Shown here in pieces: positions 1 to 7,392 of a stretch of DNA of 64,000 nucleotides (position 1 is the stretch's first letter; every line of letters starts with the position of its first letter). The DNA comes from an uncultured Gammaproteobacteria bacterium (GTDB lineage Bacteria; Pseudomonadota; Gammaproteobacteria; Eutrophobiales; Eutrophobiaceae): positions 310,001 through 374,000 of the forward strand of contig CALSOP010000001.1 of the NCBI GenBank assembly GCA_943788005.1, in the 5' to 3' direction. The translations under genes were made by a program, and so were the position numbers. The notes under the pieces are model-generated. The model saw only the letters and a program-made list of their open reading frames with translations. It was not told the origin of the DNA and searched no databases.

Positions 1-1
1 T

Positions 2-91
2 GGTTTTGTTACTCGTGATGCTCGTGAGGTAGAACGTAAAAAGGTCGGCTTACACAAAGCTCGTAAGCGTCCTCAATACTCAAAACGTTAA
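2..91 (+). CDS. rpsI: 30S ribosomal protein S9, C-terminal fragment
   Basis: The last 29 codons of ribosomal protein S9, cut by the window edge. The translated tail ends in the basic S9 signature (VERKKVGLHKARKRPQYSKR), the unstructured tail that reaches toward P-site tRNA in the 30S subunit. The upstream part, and rplM which normally precedes rpsI, lie outside the window. An intrinsic terminator follows directly, so this is the end of the rplM-rpsI operon. Confidence 0.95.
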   Translation, partial: GFVTRDAREVERKKVGLHKARKRPQYSKR

Positions 92-110
92 TATCACATT
101 TGATGTTTTT

Positions 111-139
111 AAAAAGAGGGTTTTTACCCTCTTTTTTTT
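111..139 (+). terminator. Rho-independent terminator of rpsI
   Basis: A perfect 10-bp stem AAAAAGAGGG / CCCTCTTTTT with a six-base loop, followed by a T run. It lies 19 bases after the rpsI stop codon and ends the ribosomal protein operon before the tRNA gene. Confidence 0.9.
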
Positions 140-248
140 CGCCTACAGGGACCTCTCGGTACCCCCTTGAGTGGTGTGTAGGCAACAAATTCTCGGATGG
201 TTTGAATAGAACCACGAAGCCATGAGAAAATATTGTCTACTAATAATT

Positions 249-322
249 TGGGGGTTCGTCTAATGGTAGGACTACGGACTCTGACTCCGTCAGTAGAGGT
301 TCGAATCCTCTACCCCCAGCCA
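249..322 (+). tRNA. tRNA-Gln (anticodon CTG)
   Basis: A complete cloverleaf: acceptor arm TGGGGGT pairing with ACCCCCA, anticodon loop CTCTGAC giving anticodon CTG, T-loop TTCGAAT inside a 5-bp AGAGG/CCTCT stem, discriminator G and encoded CCA at 320-322. The first base pair is T-A, as usual for glutamine tRNAs. It stands alone between rpsI and a convergent hypothetical gene. Confidence 0.96.
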
Positions 323-438
323 ATTTAATCAATTACTTAGTAAATTATATTTTTTACTTCCTCGAAAATAGCAAATTAAGTGGTAGTTGTTGTGACAGTT
401 AGCCTCAAGGTACTAGGCTGTGATTTTGACACACACGA

Positions 439-786
439 CTAAGGCAACAAAGACTTTAGCCACGACACTTCCTCCCCTTGAAAATAATAATTCTGTTTTT
501 TATCGGCACTCTCATTGTAAACAACAATACTGTCTGGCTTATAAATAACTTTATCTCCGAAATCACTGAAATACCTTGTAAGGTATTCTTCGCCAGAGAT
601 TTTATATGTGATTTTAATTATTGGGTCTGGCAAATACTCAGCTTCTTCATATGTCGCTTTTGCAGGAATAGATGCGCCTTTAACTTTCATTATCCCTTTA
701 TAATGAATTATCTCAAAGTAGGGATGGCTTGATGCCCACACCCCAAGAATAAAAACAATAAACACACAATAAGCTAGCCTTTTCAT
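439..786 (-). CDS. hypothetical exported or membrane-anchored protein
   Basis: Not recognised. A 115-residue protein with a hydrophobic N-terminus (MKRLAYCVFIVFILGVWASS) that looks like a signal peptide or signal anchor, then a polar domain rich in Tyr and Lys with predicted beta character. I start it at 786 rather than the upstream ATG at 801 because AGGGA sits 7 bases before this ATG, whereas the longer start would add only five polar residues before the signal. It lies convergent to the tRNA gene in a patch of small exported proteins. Confidence 0.6.
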   Translation of the reverse strand: MKRLAYCVFIVFILGVWASSHPYFEIIHYKGIMKVKGASIPAKATYEEAEYLPDPIIKITYKISGEEYLTRYFSDFGDKVIYKPDSIVVYNESADKKQNYYFQGEEVSWLKSLLP

Positions 787-981
787 TTTAATTCCCTGCA
801 TGGGAAAATTATCTATGGAATTAGGCGGTTTTACCAGTCACGCTAGCAACTAGTTTAGTTTCGTCCAAAAACACCCAATTCAGAGGACACCAAAGCACTA
901 AGGAAGGCGTAATCTATTTAAAGCGCTTAAATAGAAAGGCTGCCCATGAAAAACTAACCATCTAGACATCAATGCAACTTA

Positions 982-1149
982 CTAATTATTTTTAGTATCA
1001 ATATCGTACTTAATTTCAAGTAGTGCCAGGCGAATGTCTTCTGTATCCTTACCAATGCGGCATAGAATAAAAATCCCAAACAACATCAGCCCCCTTTCAA
1101 CAGTAAATATGGCGACTAATCCTTCAATGTATTGTGTGATGTATTCCAT
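982..1149 (-). CDS. small single-pass membrane protein (55 aa)
   Basis: A 55-codon reading frame with a strong ribosome site (GGGAG, 7 bases before the ATG). The middle (about residues 11-31) is hydrophobic and would form one membrane helix; the C-terminus is charged (DTEDIRLALLEIKYDIDTK) and probably helical. No family is recognised. Good translation signal plus a sensible amphipathic layout are the only support. Confidence 0.5.
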   Translation of the reverse strand: MEYITQYIEGLVAIFTVERGLMLFGIFILCRIGKDTEDIRLALLEIKYDIDTKNN

Positions 1150-1332
1150 TTAATTCTCCCTTTTTATTAAATTGAGATAACAAAACATGGTATTGGCAAG
1201 CTAACTTTTCTACCCAAGATAATCCCCTATTCCATTTCAGTTAAATCAACGCTGCAATTGCCCAAGACGCAAAGGCACGTTGTCATAACGCTCGATAATA
1301 CGATGATGAAATAATATTTTTCTGCTTTGCCA

Positions 1333-1854
1333 TTACGACTTATTCCTCTGTAATTTCCGCCACTCCCAAGGCGGCATTCTATCTGCTTCTGGCAAACCCC
1401 ACAGACCAACCTTACTCTTCCTTGCTTGCTCCTCTATCTCAAATAACTTTTTGTCCTTAACGTATTTCTTATAAACCCATGCAGCACCAACTCGAATTAA
1501 CTCTGCGTTAACGTGCTTACCATCAATGTATATGTCAGCAACGTAACGACCATAGCGGTCAACTGTTTCTATCTTAGCTTTAATGTGTTTGCCAAAGACC
1601 ATATCAGACAACGCTTGTTTTGCTTTGTTGCCATAAGGTTGACGTTTCTCAGGCGTGTCAATTTGTGCGAGTCGTATCTTGTATTGTGTTTTGATTAACA
1701 GAAGCGTTAACGTATCACCATCCGTTATCTTTATAACTTTTCCATGATAGGCAGCACCTTTGTTTAGCTTAGGCTTTTCCTCAGCATTGATGTGATTTGC
1801 AGCAGAGAAATTCGCGAGGAAAACTACTATCAATAATATAATTTTCTTTTGCAC
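1333..1854 (-). CDS. exported thermonuclease (SNase-like)
   Basis: Staphylococcal-nuclease-type endonuclease, Ca2+-dependent, cutting DNA or RNA outside the cytoplasm. Residues 1-24 are a signal peptide. The SNase fold spans about 38-155 with the expected catalytic set: DGDT at 46-49, R61, D66, E69 in IRLAQIDTPE, and R103 in DRYGRYV. The C-terminal LWGLP and PPWEWRK motifs are family hallmarks. The length (173 aa) is typical for gammaproteobacterial members. It probably serves nutrient scavenging or extracellular DNA turnover; it has no operon partner. Confidence 0.92.
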   Translation of the reverse strand: MQKKIILLIVVFLANFSAANHINAEEKPKLNKGAAYHGKVIKITDGDTLTLLLIKTQYKIRLAQIDTPEKRQPYGNKAKQALSDMVFGKHIKAKIETVDRYGRYVADIYIDGKHVNAELIRVGAAWVYKKYVKDKKLFEIEEQARKSKVGLWGLPEADRMPPWEWRKLQRNKS

Positions 1855-1903
1855 TCTTAATATTATTATTTATAGGCGAAGGATATTTATGCGCCAGACA
1901 ACG

Positions 1904-2212
1904 CTATCTTACCTTGGTGACACAACTTGACGAGGAGGTGACCGTGCAACAAACATACCCCCAATCGTTGAGATTTTTCTCTCTAGCTACTGAATAGGCA
2001 ATACTTGAACAAGTAGATAAAGCATCGTCTTTTGAGAAGTAAGAAGCATCTACTCTACCCCCATAATATTCGGCGCTATTACTGTTATCATAAACCCAAA
2101 CATCCATTCCTTTTAGAGTATAAGGAACATAATCGCTATCATGGCTTTCGCAACCAAATAGAAACAGAATCAATATAAACAAACATAGCTTTTTACTGGT
2201 TTTATCTGACAT
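1904..2212 (-). CDS. small lipoprotein, unknown function
   Basis: A 102-residue protein with a type II signal peptide: basic start (SDKTSKK), hydrophobic core and lipobox LFGC, giving Cys21 as the lipidated residue. The mature part has five further cysteines, including a CC pair and a C-terminal Cys, so disulfides are likely in the periplasm. No known family. The start is the ATG at 2212; the gene is divergent from the exported protein at 2240. Confidence 0.6.
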   Translation of the reverse strand: MSDKTSKKLCLFILILFLFGCESHDSDYVPYTLKGMDVWVYDNSNSAEYYGGRVDASYFSKDDALSTCSSIAYSVAREKNLNDWGYVCCTVTSSSSCVTKVR

Positions 2213-2239
2213 AATCTAATAAATCCTTCTACTACAATT

Positions 2240-3004
2240 ATGGTATTTAAACACTTAGCGCTTTCATCATCCATACTCTTCTGCTCTTCTGCTATATCTC
2301 AGACAGATTATCCTGATATAGGCAAGGTTTATGGAAAGTCGGAAGCTCGCTCCATAGAATACAAATGCGAGAAGACAAGTCCTTTAAGAATAAAATGCGA
2401 GTTTGATTTAGATTCTGTCAGCCTCAAATTAAACCCAAGCAAAGTATCAAAAATGCTTAACGAGAGAATGCAGCATTTTGAACGTGCAAAAGATGAAATT
2501 AAAACTGGCTCAGCATGCAAAGAACTGGAGGGTAATATTGCAGAATTAAAAAGCATACCCGAAATGGACGCAGAAGGACTAGAAGGACTAGAAGGACTAG
2601 AGCTGTATATAAAATTTTGCAACAACCCAACGAAAGACAACTGGAAAGAAACAATAAAAGCCGACTTGGCAAAAGACAGCAAAACCTGTCGAGTCTCATC
2701 CCAAGAATATACGCTAGAATTTAAAAAAATAGTAAACCCAAAACAGGATAAATTTATTTGGTCTGCGGTCTCCGAGCCAAGCGGAATATGCGGAGCAGTA
2801 GAAACATCCAGATTTGAAAGCCTCGACAAAAAAAACAATACGCTTTGGAAGTATTTTTACAGCAAAGTCATCACCAACAAAAACGCTGAGACTAATTTTT
2901 TCGGATTAAAATGCGCCGATTTGGACGAGAGCGAATATCCATATACTTACTATAGTGACGCTAAAAAATTAAATTGCGAGTACATTGAGTTTTCGGTCTT
3001 TTAA
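2240..3004 (+). CDS. hypothetical secreted protein with an EGL tandem repeat
   Basis: Not recognised. A 254-residue protein with a cleavable signal peptide (about 1-20, ending SSAIS). The mature protein has about nine cysteines and many Lys and Glu residues, suggesting a disulfide-bonded periplasmic or secreted protein. Residues 112-120 are three Glu-Gly-Leu repeats encoded by a perfect 9-bp tandem repeat. No Shine-Dalgarno sequence is evident before the ATG, so the start is less certain. It is divergent from the small lipoprotein at 1904-2212. Confidence 0.55.
   Translation: MVFKHLALSSSILFCSSAISQTDYPDIGKVYGKSEARSIEYKCEKTSPLRIKCEFDLDSVSLKLNPSKVSKMLNERMQHFERAKDEIKTGSACKELEGNIAELKSIPEMDAEGLEGLEGLELYIKFCNNPTKDNWKETIKADLAKDSKTCRVSSQEYTLEFKKIVNPKQDKFIWSAVSEPSGICGAVETSRFESLDKKNNTLWKYFYSKVITNKNAETNFFGLKCADLDESEYPYTYYSDAKKLNCEYIEFSVF
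2573..2599 (+). repeat. in-frame 9-bp tandem repeat, three copies
   Basis: GAAGGACTA occurs three times head to tail inside the secreted-protein gene and encodes EGL-EGL-EGL. The unit is a multiple of three, so slippage changes length without breaking the frame. Confidence 0.9.
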
Positions 3005-3198
3005 ATACTTAAGTGACTTATTGTTTCCCCTGCTAAATATGAACACTGTTAAGTTTCTATAAAATAACGTCGGCTTGACCCGACTTGCAAACAGGAAACT
3101 CATTATCTGCGGCAGTCGTCTTTCGCAATCAAACCCACAAACATTCCTTATCGCCTTGCAATCAACAACTATTAAACTATAATTAACACAACGCCAAT

Positions 3199-3227
3199 TT
3201 GACTCAGCTTGCAGGCGTTTAATAAAT
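3199..3227 (+). promoter_or_regulatory. sigma70-like promoter
   Basis: TTGACT at 3199-3204 and ATAAAT at 3222-3227 are separated by 17 bases. A transcript from here would start near 3234 and meet the hairpin at 3245-3274 almost at once, so it may feed a short RNA or an attenuated leader for the small genes that begin at 3369. Confidence 0.35.
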
Positions 3228-3244
3228 ATTGCTAAAGAGAGGGC

Positions 3245-3279
3245 AACCTACTTTTAGCGAATGCTGAGTGGGTTTTTTT
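3245..3279 (+). terminator. terminator-like hairpin in the leader of the small-gene operon
   Basis: AACCTACT at 3245-3252 pairs with AGTGGGTT at 3267-3274 (one G-T pair) and is followed by a run of seven T. It lies about 90 bases before the 50-aa gene. The rest of the 364-base gap after 3004 shows no coding potential. Confidence 0.45.
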
Positions 3280-3368
3280 ACGGCTGCCGTTCCTTATAAC
3301 GGCTTGGTATTTGATTTCAGCTTGTACACCAAGGCAATCGTGCCGAAGTACTAAAGAGGAGAAATATT

Positions 3369-3521
3369 ATGCCTTTTTTAACAAAGCCACTAACCAAGAA
3401 AGAAGAGCGTGAGTTCTACGAGAAGCAAGTTCCTAAATCTGGTTTTCGTGTCCAGCATCGGCAGAAACCTGCAAGCCGACCAAAGTCAGGCAGCACCCCC
3501 AAGGAGAATGGCAATGGTTAA
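3369..3521 (+). CDS. small basic protein (50 aa), unknown
   Basis: A 50-codon frame with an excellent ribosome site (AGGAGA, 7 bases before ATG). The product is hydrophilic and rich in Lys, Arg, Pro and Ser (starts MPFLTKPLTKKEEREFYEK, ends in a Gly/Asn-rich tail), without a membrane segment. Its stop overlaps the start of the next gene by eight bases, which suggests translational coupling. No family recognised. Confidence 0.5.
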   Translation: MPFLTKPLTKKEEREFYEKQVPKSGFRVQHRQKPASRPKSGSTPKENGNG

Positions 3522-3753
3522 ACGAATAGACGATGACCACGTAATCCCGAGCTGCTCTGCTCACGCTAGACATCAGCGACTGTTTGAAAAAAGTCGCAAT
3601 GCTAAAACTGATGGTGAAGTTGGTGCGGGACATGCTAAATTCCGAGAATCCCTGCATCATCGAAAGATTGCTGCCGGTCTTGCGACTGGCAATCTAACCC
3701 CAAGAAAATTCGGACGCGAGAACCTGCGGTGCATCACGAACAAAACACACTGA
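3514..3753 (+). CDS. small protein, unknown; possible frameshifted C-terminus
   Basis: A 79-residue basic protein starting MVKRIDDDHVIPSCSAHARH. I choose the ATG at 3514 because AAGGAG lies 7 bases upstream inside the preceding gene. The frame stops at 3753, but the +1 frame continues without a stop to 3823 with plausible protein (TEITKEIIDEYLSRKNIDVK). Removing one A from the AAAA run at 3742-3745 would join the two into a protein of about 102 residues. The function is unknown. Confidence 0.45.
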   Translation: MVKRIDDDHVIPSCSAHARHQRLFEKSRNAKTDGEVGAGHAKFRESLHHRKIAAGLATGNLTPRKFGRENLRCITNKTH

Positions 3754-3857
3754 GATAACCAAAGAAATAATCGATGAATACTTGTCTCGCAAGAACATCG
3801 ATGTGAAAAACCTAAAAATATAGTTACGCAATGAAATAAATTAAGTAATATAAAAAG

Positions 3858-4034
3858 ATGGCTAAACTTAAATCTTGCAAAGATTGTGGGCATAAAATTA
3901 GCAAATCCGCTGAATCATGCCCAAGTTGCGGCTCTCGCTTAAAGAGAAGATGGTATGAGATAGAGGCATTTACAACAATAATTATTTTTCTTCCTTTGTT
4001 GCTAGTGTTCCTAGGACAATGCTCGCAAGCATAA
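3858..4034 (+). CDS. zinc-ribbon single-pass membrane protein (58 aa)
   Basis: A 58-residue protein with an N-terminal zinc ribbon, CKDCGHKISKSAESCPSCG (two CxxC pairs, residues 7-25), a basic stretch LKRR and then a hydrophobic helix (about residues 37-52). Small zinc-ribbon plus one-helix proteins are common in bacterial accessory regions; their targets are unknown. Four cysteines in the right spacing make this a real gene despite its size. It lies just before the IS element. Confidence 0.7.
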   Translation: MAKLKSCKDCGHKISKSAESCPSCGSRLKRRWYEIEAFTTIIIFLPLLLVFLGQCSQA

Positions 4035-4110
4035 TCACATTAAATTAATATACCGACCAATGAGCTCAAGCTGCTCTACTTAAAGTATTCCTCTGTACTG
4101 AATAAGGAGA

Positions 4111-4139
4111 AACTGTACCCCGTCAGCACCATGTGGACC
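4111..4139 (+). repeat. left terminal inverted repeat of the IS3 element
   Basis: Begins AACTGTAC, then CGTCA, ACC and TGGAC blocks that match the reverse complement of 5589-5617 with scattered mismatches. Confidence 0.85.
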
Positions 4140-4196
4140 AACTAGCCTGATTGTCTAAGAGATAGTTTTAGTTCATCGTTAACCCAAGAGGAAACG

Positions 4197-4559
4197 ATGA
4201 TGACAAGTAAAAGAAGTGTAGAACATACTGTGCGCGATATTCGTCGACGCACCCGTAAAAAATATTCAGCAGAAGAAAAAATTCGTATCGTACTTGAAGG
4301 CTTACGTGGCGAAGAAAGCATCGCTGAGCTATGTCGCAAGGAAGGACTAAACCCAAATGTTTACTACCGTTGGTCGAAAGACTTTCTGGAGGCAGGTAAG
4401 AAACGTTTATCAGGCGATATCGTACGTGAAGCGACCTCAGATGAAGTCAAAGAACTGCGTGCTGAAACATCTGCGCTGAAAGAAACCTTAGGCGAAGTAG
4501 TCATGGAGAATCGGCTGCTTAAAAAAAGCGTGCTCGGGGATGGGGAGGACGATATATGA
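4197..4559 (+). CDS. IS3-family transposase subunit A (OrfA)
   Basis: DNA-binding subunit of the transposase. A helix-turn-helix lies at about residues 22-60 (YSAEEKIRIVLEGLRGEESI...LCRKEGL...YYRWSKDF), followed by a leucine-zipper-like coiled coil (about 80-112, ELRAETSALKETLGEVVMEN) used for multimerisation. The start at 4197 follows a GAGGAAAC ribosome site; the second ATG at 4200 is an alternative. It overlaps orfB by ATGA, so OrfB can be made by termination and re-initiation; an A7G run near the end could also support frameshifting to an OrfAB fusion. Confidence 0.93.
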   Translation: MMTSKRSVEHTVRDIRRRTRKKYSAEEKIRIVLEGLRGEESIAELCRKEGLNPNVYYRWSKDFLEAGKKRLSGDIVREATSDEVKELRAETSALKETLGEVVMENRLLKKSVLGDGEDDI

Positions 4560-5554
4560 GGTACTTAGCATCGGATAAAGTCGAGATTATTCAACTGGTA
4601 CAGAACTCAGATCTGTCGGTTCGACAAACGCTGACTCGGCTGGACATTCATAAGTCCACTTTTTACAACTGGCTCAAACGTTATGAAGAGAATGGCGTTG
4701 ATGGCTTGGAAGACAAGAAGCCGATTCCCCATGCGGTATGGAATAAAATCACCGAAGACCACTGTGAAGCCGTTATTGAGTTAGCCTTAGAGAAGCCTGA
4801 TTTGTCTCCACGAGAGTTAGCCGTAAATTACACTGACAACAAGGCTTACTTCGTCTCAGAATCCACGGTGTACAGGCTGCTGAAAGAACAAGACTTAATT
4901 ACCAGTCCGGCCTATATCCTGATGGAGGCCAGTGATAAGTTTCAACAGCCCACTACGCGCGTGAATGAGATGTGGCAAACGGATTTTACCTATTTCAAGA
5001 TTATCGGTTGGGGTTGGTATTACTTATCCACGGTATTAGATGATTACTCACGTTACATTATTGCCTGGCGTTTATGTACGGGCATGAGTAGCCGTGATGT
5101 CTCTGATACGCTGGATGACGCCTTACGCTTTACGGGACTTGATACAGTAAAGGTAAATCATAAACCGCGTTTACTCAGTGACAATGGCCCGTGTTATATC
5201 TCCGGTGAATTAGCCGATTACCTTGAAGAAAACGGTATGACGCACACTCGAGGTCGACCTTATCATCCACAAACACAAGGCAAGATAGAGCGCTGGCATC
5301 GTTCAATGAAGAATCAGATATTACTTCACCACTATTATTTCCCCGGGGAACTGGAGGAACAGTTGCAGCGTTTTGTGAGTTATTACAACCATGAGCGTTA
5401 TCATGAATCACTTGATAACCTGACACCGGCTGATGTCTTTTATGGGCGTGGCGAAGAAATACTAAGTCAACGAGAGCTAATCAAACAAAACACGTTAGCG
5501 ATGAGACGACAAATGCATTACGATAAACAACAAGTGAAGCACATAACCTATTGA
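4556..5554 (+). CDS. IS3-family transposase subunit B (OrfB, DDE integrase core)
   Basis: Catalytic subunit. An N-terminal helix-turn-helix (about 10-45) precedes a retroviral-integrase-like core with the DDE triad at D143 (QTDFTY), D209 (LSDNGP) and E245 (GKIERWH), a D-35-E spacing as expected for IS3. The downstream YNHERYHESLDNLTPADVF motif is also family-typical. At 332 residues it is full length, with no internal stops. It acts on the terminal repeats at 4111 and 5617. Confidence 0.95.
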   Translation: MRYLASDKVEIIQLVQNSDLSVRQTLTRLDIHKSTFYNWLKRYEENGVDGLEDKKPIPHAVWNKITEDHCEAVIELALEKPDLSPRELAVNYTDNKAYFVSESTVYRLLKEQDLITSPAYILMEASDKFQQPTTRVNEMWQTDFTYFKIIGWGWYYLSTVLDDYSRYIIAWRLCTGMSSRDVSDTLDDALRFTGLDTVKVNHKPRLLSDNGPCYISGELADYLEENGMTHTRGRPYHPQTQGKIERWHRSMKNQILLHHYYFPGELEEQLQRFVSYYNHERYHESLDNLTPADVFYGRGEEILSQRELIKQNTLAMRRQMHYDKQQVKHITY

Positions 5555-5588
5555 TGAACTAATGTGTCTCTTAAATCAAACCGCTACC

Positions 5589-5617
5589 TGTCCAAAAGGT
5601 TTTGACGACGTACAGTT
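5589..5617 (-). repeat. right terminal inverted repeat of the IS3 element
   Basis: Read on the minus strand it starts AACTGTACGTCGTCA and matches the left end at AACTGTAC, CGTCA, ACC and TGGAC. Confidence 0.85.
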
Positions 5618-6100
5618 AAATAAATATTTTTATTTTTCATGGGGTATGGTTTTTGATACTTAGACTCTGTAAATATATGCTTAACTATAACAGCAATAAA
5701 TAATAATGTTTAAACTTGGGGCAGACAATTACCGGGGATCTGAAAGACAGACAATAATTTCTTATCCCTGAATGATTCATAAAGGGTCCTGCCTTGCTGG
5801 GCACTCTGTGCACCTTATCCATAACACGAAATTATTAAACTATTCCCATTCAGATTTTTTAGGCTCATCTCATTTCTATAATTAAAAAGTTGACAAAAAT
5901 TTTCTAGGTCTGAATATTATGATCGCTCTGCCTTTCCGTTGAGCGCCGGTGTCCTTGCCTTGATATATGAGCACTTCCAAATCTACGGCATGCCAGTTTG
6001 ATTTCGTCTAAAAAATCGTGACTACGGTCAATTTTGATTTGCTGTATAAGAAATGGAGGCTCATACTTTTCATTTGTCTATTTCTAATCAGGTGAGGTCA
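5618..6100. other. 483-base AT-rich gap; candidate promoter
   Basis: No convincing reading frame or RNA is seen. A possible promoter for the downstream lipoprotein is TTGACA at 5890-5895 with AATATT/TATTAT at 5913-5920. This would leave a leader of about 175 bases whose role is unknown. Confidence 0.3.
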
Positions 6101-6550
6101 ATGCGTATCGCATTTATCATTTTCCTATCACTAATATTAAGTGCCTGCTCGGAACAAGCTTCAGTCTCTACTTTAGAGAATAGAAATGGTTTGAAATATG
6201 AAATTAATTCTTCAACTCCGTTTACTGGAAAATATATTACTTATTTCAAAAATGGACAAAAATTTTCTGAATCAAATTTCACAGCGGGCAAAGAGAATGG
6301 CCACGTCACATGGTGGTATGAAAATGGACAGAGGAAATTAGAAGAGAACTACAAATTTGGAAAGAAAACAGGGCTTAGAACTGAGTGGTATGAAAACGGA
6401 AGAAAACTCAGCGAACAGAATTATAAGTATGATAAGAGAGATGGACTTATGGTTACCTGGGATAAAGGTGGCAATATTACTAGAATTGAAACGTATAAAA
6501 ATGATGTGCTAGCTAAAACAGCGGAATTAAAATATGGCTTATACCAATAA
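6101..6550 (+). CDS. MORN-variant repeat lipoprotein (YwqK-like)
   Basis: An outer-membrane or periplasmic lipoprotein: signal MRIAFIIFLSLILSAC with lipobox LSAC, then four or five repeats of the form Y-x-N-G-x-x(x)-x-E-x-x-Y/F (YFKNGQKFSESNF, WYENGQRKLEENY, WYENGRKLSEQNY). These match the MORN-variant repeats of the YwqK family. The label antitoxin often given to YwqK-like proteins is not supported by any toxin gene here. I start it at 6101 because GGTGAGG sits just upstream and the signal peptide begins there; the longer frame from 6053 would bury the signal. Confidence 0.75.
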   Translation: MRIAFIIFLSLILSACSEQASVSTLENRNGLKYEINSSTPFTGKYITYFKNGQKFSESNFTAGKENGHVTWWYENGQRKLEENYKFGKKTGLRTEWYENGRKLSEQNYKYDKRDGLMVTWDKGGNITRIETYKNDVLAKTAELKYGLYQ

Positions 6551-6556
6551 GCTATT

Positions 6557-6826
6557 TTAATCTTTTATGTTGAGTCTCTTATCCAGTTTTTCATCAACCA
6601 AATCAACTTTCTCAGCTTTGCGGATACCCATATGTAAAACGCCACCACAAAAACTAACGACTTGATCGCTATTAAGAAATTTTTCTTCGTCTATTTTTGT
6701 AGCTTCTCGTGCAGCTTTAAAATCAATCAGGTAAGTTGCTTCTTGATCGGGAAGATCGACGACATCACCCTTGCGAATCTTCACTCCAGATTCAACATAA
6801 AAACCTCTCAACGCAATAACCTTCAT
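6557..6826 (-). CDS. small protein resembling phage-derived short ORFs
   Basis: An 89-residue soluble protein. The N-terminal half (MKVIALRGFYVESGVKIRKG, then DVVDLPDQEATYLIDFKAA) resembles short proteins found among phage structural genes that open with a KALRGF-like strand and a GDVVELP motif; I recall this pattern but cannot confirm a family name. No other phage gene is nearby, so it may be a domesticated remnant. It lies convergent to the MORN-variant lipoprotein. Confidence 0.5.
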   Translation of the reverse strand: MKVIALRGFYVESGVKIRKGDVVDLPDQEATYLIDFKAAREATKIDEEKFLNSDQVVSFCGGVLHMGIRKAEKVDLVDEKLDKRLNIKD

Positions 6827-6933
6827 ACCAAAAACTCCGAAAAAACTGTTTCTACTAATATTTCATTAATATAGGAATATATCACAAATATTTTAAGGCT
6901 GAAAAACGAAATAATTCAGTATGTGATGCACCC

Positions 6934-7362
6934 CTACAAGCTAGTAAAAAACCAATAATCAACTGTCCGTCTTAATGAATAGAACCTTGGCGGGCCATTT
7001 TCATCACAAATCAGGTATATTTTGACCGCAATGTCTATCTCTGGGTTCCCGACAACATGGTCAACATGCAATGATTCACCACCATTTTTGAGACAACTGG
7101 TGGCTATTTTTTCTTGCATTTCAGCCTTATGGTTCCGAATAATGCTCATTTCTGGTGCATTACTACATAGCCGTATCCCATCACAATAAGTGGTTATCCA
7201 CTGTTCTATATCGCCTACAGCGAGCAATTTTAAACCTTCCAGTAGCGAATAATAAACCGTTCCCTTTTTAGGTTTTATCAACCCTTGATCCGCATTCAGT
7301 GCTACTGGGCTGAAAATTAATGCGGCACACAATATAAAAATAATTTGACGATGCATCACCAT
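6934..7362 (-). CDS. hypothetical exported protein
   Basis: A 142-residue protein with a clear signal peptide (about 1-24, ending LNADQ). Mature protein has four Cys and a mixed alpha/beta look (an N-terminal helix followed by strands around AVKIYLICDENGPPRFYSLRR). This layout (a cystatin/NTF2-like small exported domain) is a guess. Start at 7362 is the first of two close ATGs; 7356 is possible. Confidence 0.5.
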   Translation of the reverse strand: MVMHRQIIFILCAALIFSPVALNADQGLIKPKKGTVYYSLLEGLKLLAVGDIEQWITTYCDGIRLCSNAPEMSIIRNHKAEMQEKIATSCLKNGGESLHVDHVVGNPEIDIAVKIYLICDENGPPRFYSLRRTVDYWFFTSL

Positions 7363-7392
7363 AAATAAAATCGAGCATAATGCATGCCATTT

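Larger units (their letters stand above)
4111..5617 (+). mobile_element. complete IS3-family insertion sequence
   Basis: About 1.5 kb, with two overlapping transposase genes (orfA 4197-4559, orfB 4556-5554) between imperfect terminal inverted repeats of about 29 bp. The ends carry the TG...CA typical of the family inside a shared AACTGTAC. No clear 3-5 bp target duplication is visible on either side, so one flank may have changed since insertion, or the element may have been copied by recombination. Both transposase frames are intact, so it may be active. Confidence 0.9.

Noticed and set aside
1227-1409. Open frame overlapping the nuclease 3' end on the minus strand
   Set aside because: It overlaps the SNase C-terminus in another frame and has no ribosome site; a shadow.
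4104-4113. Possible target-site duplication of the IS element
   Set aside because: The flanking bases on the two sides do not match as a direct repeat (AACTG is part of the inverted repeat).
5175-5426. Minus-strand frame inside the transposase gene
   Set aside because: It is antisense to the intact DDE core and shows no independent signal.
6053-6100. Longer N-terminus of the MORN-variant lipoprotein
   Set aside because: The upstream ATG would place 16 residues before the lipoprotein signal; the internal ATG has a good ribosome site.
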